From positions 1-41,393 of the forward strand of contig QANT01007563.1 in the NCBI GenBank assembly GCA_003254885.1: DNA of 41,393 nt, given 5' to 3'. A model generated the notes under the pieces. It searched no databases. It was not told where the DNA came from and saw only the letters and a list, made by a program, of their open reading frames with translations. Positions 23,860-35,072 of the stretch are shown in pieces; position 1 is the stretch's first letter; the number at the start of each line of letters is the position of its first letter. The DNA comes from Purshia tridentata. Its lineage: Eukaryota; Streptophyta; Magnoliopsida; Rosales; Rosaceae. The position numbers and the translations under genes were made by a program.

Positions 23860-26800
23860 GAGAATTGGGAGTAGATTGAAAATAGATAGTCAAAGGACTG
23901 AGTATATTGGGGGGGGAGGTTAGACATTGGGATTATATTGATCCGGATATATTCAACACATTTAATATCAACAATTTCTGCAAGATATTGAACTACACAT
24001 ACTGCAAGTCCTATTTCTATGCATTGCCAGGTACAAAGCTTAGAGATGGCATGTTTTGAGTTCAGGATGATGAAGATATATTAGGATTTCTGGCATGTGT
24101 GCCAAAAGATAGAGAGTATAGGAAGGTGACATTGTATGTTGAACATGAGGTGGATGAGCCTGACCCAATCCAAATACTCCCAGATCCATTGCCTTGTCTA
24201 CCATGTTCTCAAGACTTGCAACCACCCCCTATTGACCAAGACACTTAGCCTACACAAGATAGTCAACCAATTTCAAAAAATATTAACTCACTAACCTTAG
24301 AAAATGAGAGAGAGGCAACTCACCAAGACCATAAAAGCCAACCATTTTCATATGAGTTAGGGCAATCAGATGACGACTTTTTGTTTGGAGACTTGAATCT
24401 AGATGACTTCATTCTGTAACCCAAGGGGATCATAATGTAGGGGATCAAAATGCAGGGGATCAGACTCCCAATGAGCAAGATGATGGTGGTGATGCTTATG
24501 AGACTAGGCAGGGAGATGATGAGAGAGAGCAAGCAAATGATAAGGGAGTGAATGAAGATTATCAAAGAGATGCTGAGGATGATGAGAGAGAGCATGGAGA
24601 TGATGAGAGAGAACAATGGGATGATGAGAGAGAGCATGGAAATGATGAGAGAGAGCCTAAAGATGATGAGGACAATGATGCTGCACTAAATGATGACCAC
24701 ATGTTTGATTGCTAACATACAATTGGGTGCTAGGGAGGACAACCAAAAGTAGGGCTAGTAGGGGTGATGAGTTCTTTGTGCCTGCAAATCATGGAAACTT
24801 AGAGGAGGATGAGGCACCATTTGATGAACTAAGAACTCCCTCAAATTCTTCAAAAGAAGATTCTCAATCCTTTGGATCCATGGGACTCAAATTCCGTTGA
24901 TGACTGTACCTTTTAGCCAATTTTTAAGTTGGTCTAACATTTGGAAACGGTGTGCAATTAAAAGAAGCAGTTAAGGAGTTTGGTGCCAAGCATGGGTTTA
25001 AACCAAGTTTTTTTTCTTACTATTCAAATCCCAGTGACAATAACACACCTACCTAAAGGTAAAAGTAACCATGCCATAAAGGTTCTAGGGGAGAAGACCT
25101 TTTAGATTACCAAGCTTCTAATGGAACATACCTATTGCAAGGAGGATAGAAACAAGAATATAAGTGCCAAGTTTATTGCTAAGAAGTATCTTGAAAGGAT
25201 CAAGGAAGACCCAAGTATCAAAATAAAATTGATCAAGTCTCAAGCTAAGAGAGACTATGGAATCACATTGACCAGGAGTCAACTTTGTAGAGCAAAGGTA
25301 GTAGCAATGATATTGATTGAGGGGACTTAAAATGATTAATATGCCAAGCTGTGGGACTATTGTGCAGAGATGATGGATACCAATCCAAGAAGCTTAATGC
25401 TAATGAAGATGCAAGGGCCTAATTTCCACAGATTATATGTTTGTCTAGAGGTTTTGAAGACAGGGTTTAAAGCTGGGTGTAGACCACTAATAGGTGTAGA
25501 CAGATGTCACTTAAAAGGGGCATACAAGGGTGAGCATGCAAAGAACTATTTTTAATGGTTATATTTTGTTTTTTTTATAATAACCGAGCTAATTTTTCTA
25601 TTGGGATTGCACAGGTCAACTGTTGGCAGTAGTTGGGGTGGATGCGAATGATAATATGTACCCCATTGCATATGCTGTGGTTGAGATCGAGAACAAAGAG
25701 ACTTGGTGCTGGTTTTTACAACTATTGATTGAAGATCTTGGGTCTGTGGAAGAACATGGATGGACTTTCATCTCTGACCAACAGAAGGTATGTGCACCAT
25801 TGCATTAGATATGTGCACCACCTTCATTACTTATTACGTGCACTACTTGTTTAATAATTGATTAATTTTTTCAATTAGGGATTGGATAAGGCATTTACTA
25901 GTGTGGTACCAGGTGCATATCACAGATGGTATGTTAGACATCTATATGAGAATTTTAAAGAGAGTTTTAATGCAAAAGGTAATGGATAAATTGAAGAATT
26001 ATAATGAAAAGGCTTATAATTGGTTGATAAATAATGATCCTAATAGATGGGCTAGACATAGGTTTGTACATATGGTTTAGTGTGATATGATATTGAACAA
26101 TCTATGTGAAACCTTCAACTCATATATCTTAGATGCCAAGGACAAGCCTATATTGACCATGATGGAAATGATTAGATGTAATTTGATGAAAAGGTTGTTA
26201 ACTAAGAGGTTGTGGATGGAGAAATTAGAATGTGTTATCTGCCCTAAGATTTTGAAGAAGGTTGAGGTGTTGAAGTGGGCTAGTAGGAATTATGAAATGA
26301 CCTATTCAGGGAAAGACATCTTCCAAGTTGGGGATACATTGCAAGAACAGTGTGTGGTGGATTTAGCACAACATACATTCACATGTAGAAGGTGGGACCT
26401 CAATGGAATCCCTTGTGTGCATGCGATGGCTGCTCTAACCTTTAATATGTCCACTAAATTAATTCAGAACTATGTCAACCATCAATACCACATGTCTACA
26501 TATATGAAAGCCTGTGAGCCAATTATAAATCTTGTGAAGGGTATAGCATGTGGCCCAAAACAAACAAGGAGCCACCATTGCTCCTAATTGTGAAAAAATT
26601 AGCCTAGTAGGCAAAGGAAAAAAAGAAAGAAGGACCCTGAGATGGAGAATGCACAAGGGACAAATCCTACATATCTAACAAGGAAGGGTGGAATCAAAAT
26701 GACATGCAGTCAATGTTGGCAGACAGGGCATAGCAAAAGGTCATGTAAAAATCAGCTTACTACTCCACCTAAGGGTAAATTCCTTAACAAGAGGTTGATC

Positions 26801-27500
26801 CAGAAAAGCCTGCATCTGATGGGCCTATAATTGATGGGTCTGTAACCCATGAGCCTGTAATTGATAAACATGGAAAAAGAAAGAAGGCTGCTCAAAGGCA
26901 TGGAAAGAGAAAGAAGGCTACACCAACTGATAGGCCTGCTAAGCTTCAGGTTGTCCACATGCCCATTGATGATGATTTATTATAATTTCTTGTGCTTGGT
27001 CTATGTATTAATATTGTTTGTTAAACTTTTGCTTTGTTTCAATTATGTGTAGACAAGAAGGAGGGGTGAAACCCAAGAAAAGTATTATAATGGGAGTCCA
27101 AGTGTAAGAAATTTAATAATATGTTGTGACATTGTTATGTGACTTTTATGGAATCTGTGACTTATTTAATTATGTGCTTTGTCATAAGTTGATCCACCAC
27201 GTCCACCAACTACATCATTTCCATAGCCACCTCCTACCACAACTACATTGACAAGGACCACAAGAGGTGGAACTTTCACCTCTCCACATGCGTCAAGTTG
27301 TGGCAGGCCCCCAATAGGCCTAAGTTCCATTCTATCAGGGCCTTCTCAAAGGATTCCCATTCCCAACATGTCAACCAGCAACCCCAAAGCAACTTAAGAC
27401 AAGCATTTTATTAGGCATCCCACACCTGGCCCAACCCTAAGACCTTGGAAGCCACCTGGCCAGGCCAACAATGATCAAGGAGGGGGAGAAACCCCTTAGA
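23860..27500 (+). pseudogene. MuDR-type MULE transposase, broken by stops and frameshifts
   Basis: Domains appear in the family order. The N-terminal domain (about 23860-24240) has YIDPDIFNTF, YALPGTKL and VTLYVEHEVDEPD, with a TGA at 24057-24059 and a TAG at 24246-24248. An acidic DDERE-repeat linker follows at about 24490-24680 in another frame. The DNA-binding region is at about 24940-25327. The catalytic core keeps Asp in GVDRCHLKG (25499-25501), Asp in FISDQQK (25776-25778) and Glu in LCETFN (26108-26110). Two GT-AG introns (25530-25614 and 25788-25878) fall between the first two Asp blocks and just after the second. The SWIM-like motif TFTCRRWDLNGIPCVHA lacks the first Cys of the usual C-X-C. 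A CCHC knuckle (CSQCWQTGHSKRSC) is near 26705-26750, and a Pro/Thr-rich tail reaches about 27500. Two TAA codons (25328-25339), a TAG just before 26087 and a frameshift near 25978 make it non-functional. Confidence 0.92.
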
Positions 27501-28189
27501 TGAACCAACCCTAGTATATGATAATTTTGAAGACTTATAGTTGTGAACTCTGATGGTGGAAGATTATTTTGATTAGTATATGACATTTTGTATGTATATT
27601 AGGCATAGTAACATTGACCTGCAGGAATTGAGCCACTTTTTGTATGTTAGGTTGGCTAAAAATATTTTGTGCAATTTGCCACATTTTGGAAAGAAAACAA
27701 TGTGTATTATGTACTCCAATTAGGCAGCTTATGTTGCTGGATGATATTGATTCACTCAATATTTGGTCAATAGCATTTCATATTGGTTAATTAATGTTGG
27801 TCAATTTCAGTTTGGTACATTTAGGTTTGCTGGTATGACATGGCTAAATTACATACGACAGTTTTCTTTGTAATATATTTATTGATACAAAACCTTACAT
27901 ACCAAAAAGTAATGATATTACTGTGATCTAAAACATAATTCAAACCCACAAATTCCCAACATTTACTTCACCTCACCATTTTACTTCTCATCATGTCTTC
28001 AACATAACTAACATTACAATTACAAACAAAAGCACACATATCACTTGTAATAACATCTTCACTACTTGTAGTATCCCTTTGATTCCTTAGGAGGAGCAGC
28101 AGCAACATCACGAACTTCGATCAATTTCATTCAATTAGTCAAGCTGACCACACCTTTGGCATTTTCAAAATGCCACATTCAGATGTTTG

Positions 28190-28290
28190 GGAGTTTTTGC
28201 AATAAAAAATTTCATGTCTGTGTTACATCTGCTAGATCTATGCATATTACTTGTGGATGAGGCTGACATTGAAGCTCGACTAGTAAACCC
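28190..28290 (-). pseudogene. Possible relic of a second MULE frame (GRF-like zinc finger?)
   Basis: On the minus strand a short frame starts MSASSTSNMHRSSRC and continues FFIAKTPKHLNVAF before a stop. A KCQRCGQLD block follows in another frame. Ser-rich starts followed by Cys-containing GRF-type fingers occur as accessory proteins in some plant transposons, and the Cys spacing here is roughly similar. The likeness is weak and the key Cys-Gly and Asn-Pro-Gly residues are absent, so this is only a suggestion. Confidence 0.2.
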
Positions 28291-28578
28291 ACAACTCGAT
28301 CATAAAAGCCCTTGAATCTCTCAACCATTGCGACTCGTAAACCCAGATATGAGAGAAGATGTCAACATTGCGACCTAACTCGAACACCCACGTCAAATGG
28401 AACTTTCAGCTAGATAATGATGATTTCAAACACCCACACGCCGTCACTTAAGAACCAGGAATAAGCAAGAAGCCTTTCTCCGCCCTTTTTCCAACTAATG
28501 CTTCTTCACTAACAAATGGACAACTTAAATGATATATTAAATGAGAGCTTAAATGCTTGACTGAGAGCAGTAGCTTAC

Positions 28579-28794
28579 ATGTACATCCAGGTAGGAGGGG
28601 AGTCCAATTTGGCAGTCACGTGCTGGTCACGTGGTGCCACATAGACATTTTCCGTCACTGAATTAAACGGGATTGACGGAATGGACTTAATTGCTACGTT
28701 CTGGAAAGTACGGTTCTCAAAAAAATCAAATTGAAAGTACACGTACCAATCTGTGACAGAGCCAAAGTACAAGGACCAAAATAGTCTTTATGCC
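28579..28794 (-). repeat. Right terminal inverted repeat of the MULE
   Basis: This is the reverse complement partner of 22909-23123. It ends in TAGTCTTTATGCC and is followed directly by the target duplication TAAGATTTA. Confidence 0.93.
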
Positions 28795-28926
28795 TAAGAT
28801 TTATCTAAGGCTTAAAAAAAAAAAAAATTTTATTCCCAGAATTTTTATGAAAATTTCAACTTGCCATAATTAAATTCCAAAAAATCTAAATAATAACTTA
28901 AAAATAATTATCCAACTTAAAAAATT

Positions 28927-29214
28927 GAGCAAATTGCAGAAAGGATCCACTTATTATTCGCTAATGTCTCGTTTTAGTCTACAAATTTTTTTAAGTTCTA
29001 TTTTGGTCCAGTAATTGTTTAATGTGTTCCATTTTGATCCAAAATGGACAATTTTGTCTCTCAAAATTAACTCATTGGTACAAAATTGTTGGGCAAAATT
29101 ATCTACCAAAATGGAAACTTCAGACAATTTGTAGACCAATATGGCACTTAATAAAATCTGTAGACCAAAATGACACTTAGCAAATAATAAGTGAACTATT
29201 TTTGTAATTAACTC
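28927..29214. mobile_element. MULE-type MITE, 288 bp, with a 9-bp target duplication
   Basis: The left end reads GAGCAAATTGCAGAAAGGAT. The reverse complement of the right end reads GAGTTAATTACAAAAATAGT. The two arms then share CACTTATTATT.GCTAA and TTT(A/G)GTCTACA. TAAAAAATT flanks both ends exactly (28918-28926 and 29215-29223). A 9-bp duplication with these TIRs fits a non-autonomous Mutator-like element. It was copied along with its flanks by the 624-bp tandem duplication. Confidence 0.82.
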
Positions 29215-29552
29215 TAAAAAATTCTAAATCCATCTACTGAACTTCGATTTGCATCATCCAAATGTCATTATTATCAAAAAAATCTAGCTCTATGCTACCA
29301 TGGCTTCTCCTTAGTCAGTTGATCTCAGAAAAATACGCCAACACCAAGGAATAAAACTAATTCCTATTTAAAATAAGTTGAGAAATAAAATGATAGGGCA
29401 GTAATAAATAGGGAAAAATAAGAATTACGACAGCTGGCACCACACCAATGCCTGCTTACCCACAAAGGTTTACTCATGTCTTTCTTGCCATAATTAAATT
29501 CCAAAAAATCTAAATAATAACTTAAAAATAATTATCCAACACTTAAAAAATT

Positions 29553-29894
29553 GAGCAAATTACAGAAAGGATCCACTTATTATTCGCTAATGTCTCGTTT
29601 TAATCTACAAATTTTTTTAAGTTCTATTTTGGTCTAGTAATTGTTTAATGTGTTCCATTTTGTCCCTCAAAATTAACTCATTGGTACAAAATTGTTGGGC
29701 AAAATTATCTACCAAAATGGGAATTTCAGACAATTTGTAGACCAATATGGCACTTAATAAAATCTGTAGACCAAAATGACACTTAGCGAATAATAAGTGA
29801 ACTATTTTTGTAATTAACTCTAAACACTTAATAAAATCTGTAGACCAAAATGACACTTAACGAATAATAAGTGAACTATTTTTGTAATTAACTC
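29553..29894. mobile_element. Second copy of the MULE-type MITE, made by segmental duplication
   Basis: This is the same element as 28927-29214, carried in the second 624-bp unit. It has a 16-bp deletion in the middle and a 74-bp internal tandem duplication near its right end, so it is longer (342 bp). The outer TAAAAAATT flanks are preserved, showing the copy did not arise by a new transposition. Confidence 0.8.
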
Positions 29895-30166
29895 TAAAAA
29901 ATTCTAAATCCATCTACTGAACTTTGATTTGCATCATCCAAATGTCATTATTATCAAAATAATCAAGCTCTATGCTACCATGGCTTCTCCTTATAGTCAG
30001 TTGATCTCAGAAAAATATGCAAACACCAAGGAATAAAACTAATTCCTATTTAAAATGAGTTGAGAAATAAAATGATAGGGCAGTAATAAATAGGGAAAAA
30101 TAAGATTTACGACAGCTGGCACCACACCGATGCCTGCTTACCCACAAAGGTTTAATCATGTCTTTC

Positions 30167-31553
30167 TTGTCAATTATTCAAGTCAATCAAAAAAGTAGAG
30201 ATTTTATATTTTAACAATCTTTAAAAAAAAAAAATGTGAAAACTACACTCTAAAATACACCACAATGTTGTGGAAGCATTAAAAAATAAGTTGGCTAATC
30301 TTTAAAAACCATGCTCCTTTTTATAACGTGAAATTTTTTAACATAAAAAAGATTAGGAGTGGACTTTTTAACATAAAAATATTAGTGTAACTAAATTAGA
30401 AAGGCGCACTCAAAAGTGCACATAAGAGTCATTAACTATTTAAATTACTTTCTTCTTAATATAAATTCATTCCTTCTATTAAAAAATTAAATACATTTTG
30501 TCATTGTGCTAAAATTCTATTAAAATGAAGGACTTTATGTAATTTTCCACATGCTATAATTCTAGTTAGGCAGTGGGAGATAAATATTATAGCCTGCAAG
30601 AGTGGGATTGCATTAGGAGTTGAAAATAGCATTGTCTTCTTAGTTACATTTGAGAGAATCAAACCATAGTTCTATCGTAATTCTAACACATTACTCTAAC
30701 CATCATAACCCTATAAAAAATTATTATTCATAATAAACAACCCCAAAGGCTTAATTGAAACCAAAATTTTGGTAACAAAGGTGAGACCATATTCTGAATG
30801 AAAAAGATGAGATCATATTCTTGACCACTCATATATATAGAGGTAAATAGGCAAATGATTTTAGTCGACGTGAAGTTTTTAATGTTTTTAATTTGAACAT
30901 ATTTCATGATTTCCAATCTACCACTAATATAAAAGCGGGTAATTTAAGTATGAGATTTGAAATTGGCCATTAAATAAAAAAACACTCATGTAGATTTTTA
31001 AACATGTAAATTAGCAATTTCCTAAGACAAAACACGTTTATGTAAGTTTCTAGATAGGTTAAAGTTTATAAGTCAAAGAGGTCAAGAATGTGTCAAGAGA
31101 AATTTGAAGTGAAGTGTGTTAATGAAGGTTCAAGACCCAGGAGAATTTAAAAGTTATGATTCGATGTTCAATCATCTTAGGAAAGGTACACCGACTTAAA
31201 GACCACATTCATTCTAGGTGCTTAGAATCATATGCATATGTGTTTTACTTTGATGAACATGGTCGTTGGATGTTGAACTGACTTCGGAAAAAGAAAAGCT
31301 TGAAAAATTAGGTTTAAAATATTTTTTGAGCCCAAAGGATTGTTCCTCTAGGAGCTATGATTTTCAATTTTTGTCTGTAGGATCGATCCTTGTAAGGACC
31401 ATGATTTTTCTGTTGACACAAAGACGCCTAAGTCTGTATATATTGGTATAAGTTCTCCCGTCTCCGTGATCCTTACTATGACAAAAGCTTCATTAGAACA
31501 TTCAAATATGATATTATAAGATGGTAAGTGACTTAGTTTTACCTAGACTCTAA
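30167..31553. other. AT-rich spacer and dispersed-repeat sequence; no gene recognised
   Basis: From about 31080 the sequence resembles the reverse orientation of the repeat at 12665-13880, sharing a GGATCGATCC motif near 31380 and a similar arrangement of AGGA/TCCT palindromes. No supported coding frame exists. Confidence 0.45.
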
Positions 31554-31858
31554 GGCCTCGTTTGGTGTATAGGATTGGATTGGAAAGGATAAATGGTAAA
31601 TTTATGTGTATTTAAGGAAAAAGATAGAGTGTTTTTCTAACTTAGAGGAAGAAGAGGAAAAAAATATGGCTTAGTTACAAGAAAAATGTTATCCTTGTTA
31701 ATCCCCACCATTTTGAGGGGATTGGAAAGGATAAGTTTTCTTCATAATTTATCTATTTTATTTTCATCTTCTTTCTTCAACTTAGAAATTTCTTTTTCAA
31801 ATACACATAAATTTGCTACTTATCTTTTCCAATCTAATCCTAGACACTAAACGAGGCC
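31554..31858. mobile_element. MITE with GGCCTCGTTTGG terminal inverted repeats, 305 bp
   Basis: The left end is GGCCTCGTTTGGTGTATAGG and the reverse complement of the right end is GGCCTCGTTTAGTGTCTAGG. The arms continue alike through AAATTTATGTGTATTT. Such ends are typical of PIF/Harbinger-derived MITEs. The flanking trinucleotides are TAA on the left and TTA on the right, so the target duplication is not exact and the superfamily is probable, not proven. Confidence 0.8.
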
Positions 31859-33020
31859 TTAGGTGGATAGACATTCTGCGCATTTCATGCATCAACCTGT
31901 TTCGGATTTAATGTCAATCACTTCCACTGCGTGCACACACATGTACATTTAAAAAACCCTGCATGTTTTAATTTTTTTGATAAAATAATTAATTTTGATT
32001 TAAATTAAAATGAGAAATTATTATAAAATTCATTTATTTTATATCAAAACTTTTCTATGGAAAACACTCAACACGAAAAGTTGCTGAAATCACTGAAGTT
32101 ACAAATTTCACCAAAAATGTAGCATTCAACACGCGAACTTGACTTCCAGCGCCGAGCACTCAGTGGCTCTGGAGAGCGCTCAAGAGCTCCTTATTTCTTC
32201 GCTTCTTGAGCTTTTCAATTTTTTTAAAACCGAAGCCTTCGCCTCTCCTGCATATTCTGGTAAGAGCTCACCAATTATCAATTGATTGCTTACCTCTATG
32301 CATATATATCTTCTCCTAGGATTGATTAGATGATTTCATAAACTCTTATCCTTGATATATCATCTATATCATGAACTGTGCTTAGAAAATCCATCCTTAT
32401 GGAGAACACCATTTGAATGCCATTTATGCATTCAATCTTTTCTAGGTTAGTAGTTGATTATATCATCTTGACCTTGTACTAATCATATACCCTAGAAATC
32501 CTAGTACTAGAATACCCTCCAAACCAAACATTTTGAGATTGTTAAAACTTGTGGATTCAAGTTTAGGGCTTTGGACTCAACCCTTGTGGATTGCTTGTGG
32601 ATACTGTGCTTATGGACTCAAGCTTGAGTGGAGGTTTGTCCAAGCACAAGCATGATCCCGATCGTGGATTAGGTTAGTTTGGAGTGCTTGGGAAGTCCGT
32701 AGATTTGGAGGGCACATGAGTAGAGCATGCAGGGCTTGGATTAGCTTATGGTTGTAAGCTTTACTTGAACTCATCTACTTCATAGTGAATTTTTTTTGCT
32801 GGACTTGCGTCCCGCGGTTTTCACCCTAAGGAGGGTTTCCACGTTGCCATGACTTGTGTTATATGCTTGATGGATTGATTGTTTAGATTAAACAAATTAG
32901 TTATGGAGATGTATAGATCTTAATACATAGACTTACCTAAGTTGGTTAATCCTCTTTAAGAATTTGATTCTTGTATCTTAACTTGACCATTAACTTGTGA
33001 GCTTACTTGCTCTTGACTGT
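31859..33020. other. Dispersed-repeat sequence, probably retroelement-derived; no gene recognised
   Basis: A GC-richer patch at 32130-32260 and the block TTGCGTCCCGCGGTTTTCACC near 32800, followed by GGAGGGTTTCCACG, resemble non-coding parts of Copia-type retroelements. Ends and target duplications were not found. Confidence 0.3.
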
Positions 33021-33024
33021 AGGT

Positions 33025-33720
33025 GGTTTACGTTAGAAATCAATCATATAAACGCAATAGAATTTAAAATTCATATGATCAGGGTTCGGATTAAATTATG
33101 GTGCAATAAAACATGATTTATCCAAGATGGATTCATACCTTGTTCTCTAATTGAAAGCCCATCAAGGTGTGAATACACGAGCTCTCCACCAATTGATATT
33201 TCTAGTCACACAAGTGTATGACCTCTAATAACTCCACGATAGGAGGAGATGGAGGGATGAATTTGTTGGAGAATGGGAGTGCTAGCTCTTTTCTTACAAG
33301 TTAGCCTTTTAGAAATAGAAAGAATGTAGAGTGATCTTTATAGGGGCTTCTCATGTATTGACTTCTTGTCTTAAGGCTTAATTTATAGATTTGAGTGGAA
33401 AGCATCTTTTCACTATGGGGGGGCTGGCCACCTAGTCTTATGGACCAAGTTTGCAGGTCCATTCGAATAGGTATTTAACCTTTAATTTGATTTTAAATTA
33501 ATTAAACCTTTAATTTGATTAGAAATTAATTAACCCTTTAATTAATTAAAAGTTCACTAGCCCAATATTAATTAATTAACCACTTAATTAATTAATAAGC
33601 TCAATAGCCCAATGTCAATTAATTAACTAAATTAATAAACTCACTAGCCCAAAATTAATTAACTACTTAATTAATTAATACGCTCATCATTTATATTTGT
33701 TTTCTATTAATCATAGGCCC
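33025..33720 (-). mobile_element. Possible LTR remnant with AATTAATT-rich tandem units
   Basis: Read on the minus strand, CCCCTATAAAGATCACTC near 33340 looks like an LTR TATA region. It is followed by AGAGCTCGTGTATTCACACC and GGGCTTTCAATTAGAG. At about 33550-33690 there are three loose units of roughly 50 bp containing CTAGCCCAA.ATTAATTAA. No coding domains were seen and the boundaries are approximate. Confidence 0.35.
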
Positions 33721-33852
33721 AATTAATCAACCTTTTAATTAAGATATAATTAAAAATAGATCCAATTTTGAAGAGTTATTCGAACTAAAATTATATAGAA
33801 ATTTAGATTAATATTTAAATCCAATTTTTGAGGCTGAGGTCCATAAAATAGA

Positions 33853-34020
33853 CCTTTTAAAATAATTAATATGAATTAATTTTAAAAAGAGTGGTACTAT
33901 TTCCACCCCTTGTTCTTATTTTATTGGTAATTAGGGGGTTTAGAAAAAGTTACCCTTAAAATAATTAATATGAATTAATTTTAAAAAGAGAGGTACTATT
34001 TCCACCCCTTGTTCTTATTT
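33853..34020. repeat. Tandem duplication, 99-bp period
   Basis: TAAAATAATTAATATGAATT and the following GGTACTATTTCCACCCCTTG occur at about 33857 and again 99 bp later. The second unit is incomplete. It duplicates the start of the MITE-like element at 33988 together with its left flank. Confidence 0.85.
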
Positions 34021-34836
34021 TCCCACCCAACATATTTTTCCACCCTTTTTCAAATTTTAAAAAAATGTTAATCTACTTATTATACCCTTGTTATTCCTAA
34101 ATTACCCTCATCCCTTTCCCTTGGTCTTCCTCGTGCGTTATCCCCCAAATTAATCCTAGTTGTGAAAAGAATAATAATAATTCATGAACGCCAATATAAT
34201 TAATTCCCTTTCAATCCAAAATTAATATTTCTCTTTGATCTCAATCTAGTTTTTTGTTTCTTCCTGTGATTTTCTTACATCAAAAACATAAAATATCAAA
34301 ATCAAAATGAAATGGAGTCGCCATGGCATCATTTTCTTTGAGACAAACATTATCTCGATGTGCCAATTATCATCATAGATCTTCTTATTTTCTCATCTGC
34401 TATTGAAGTTTATGGCTTCAAGTCTTTGGCACTGTTTTTTGTAATTCAATCAAAAAATTGAAGATAGTTCAAGAGTATTCCAATTCCAAAAATAAGAGGA
34501 TTTTCCACCTATACATAATTTTACCACTTCAAATAAGAGTTTATGATTACTGAAACTTAATTTACTTTCTGTTTCCCCTAAAATTCACGTAATCCAAATT
34601 AGGGTGTAAACACTTTCTATCCAAGCAAATATTTTTTTATTATCAAAATTGATCAAATTTATCCATGGAATAATTAATTAGTTTGGAGTTTTTCTCTATT
34701 ATAGTTTTTGGAGATCTTTATTTATTTAATTAAATTTGTCCTTTTTAGTAATTTTATAAAATAGTAGAATTGTAATTAAAGTAATTTTTGTAAATGGGTG
34801 AAAAATTAAAACTGGTGGGTGGGAATAACCCCATTC
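33988..34836. mobile_element. Probable non-autonomous DNA transposon, 849 bp
   Basis: The left end is GAGAGGTACTATTTCCACCC and the reverse complement of the right end is GAATGGGGTTATTCCCACCC, alike with small gaps. TTTTAAAAA flanks both sides (33979-33987 and 34837-34845). A 9-bp duplication would suit a MULE-type element. The flank is low-complexity and part of a local duplication, so chance cannot be excluded. The interior is non-coding. Confidence 0.45.
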
Positions 34837-35072
34837 TTTTAAAAATTATGAAAGATAATATTCATTTAAACATTTTTTATTAAAACATTCAAGATTATCT
34901 AGTTTTCATGTTTTTGAATTTGAAATAATAAAAGATAATATTCGTTTATATTATACAATAAAAAAAAGGGGCTTTTTTTAAAGCCCAATTCAGAAAATTT
35001 GATGTTTATTTGGCTCAACTGCCATAGTGAATTACTATAGTGGCCCACTTTATAAAAAAAACCGGTGCTACA

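Larger units (their letters stand above)
22909..28794 (+). mobile_element. Mutator-like element (MULE) with long TIRs and a perfect 9-bp target duplication
   Basis: The ends are 22909-23123 and the reverse complement of 28579-28794. They are alike over about 215 bp (roughly 87% by my count), with most differences C/T or G/A. The termini read GGCGGAAAGATTATTTTGG and GGCATAAAGACTATTTTGG. The sequence TAAGATTTA flanks both sides exactly (22900-22908 and 28795-28803). A 9-bp duplication and long TIRs are the hallmarks of MULEs. The 5886-bp element carries one transposase pseudogene on the plus strand and possibly a relic of a second, minus-strand frame near the right end. The transitions fit decay of methylated cytosines (inference). 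Confidence 0.95.
28860..30166. repeat. Tandem duplication, 624-bp unit, two copies
   Basis: Copy 1 is 28860-29483 and copy 2 is 29484-30166. Both run from CTTGCCATAATTAAATTCC to TTACCCACAAAGGTTTA.TC and are nearly identical. Copy 2 lacks about 16 bp of copy 1 (GATCCAAAATGGACAA region near 29036) and has an extra 74-bp tandem repeat (29751-29824 repeated at 29825-29898). The high similarity points to a recent event. No coding frame is supported. Confidence 0.93.

Noticed and set aside
24320..24637. 105-codon minus-strand frame rich in Ile/Leu/Ser
   Set aside because: It is the antisense reading of the acidic DDERE-repeat linker of the MULE transposase.
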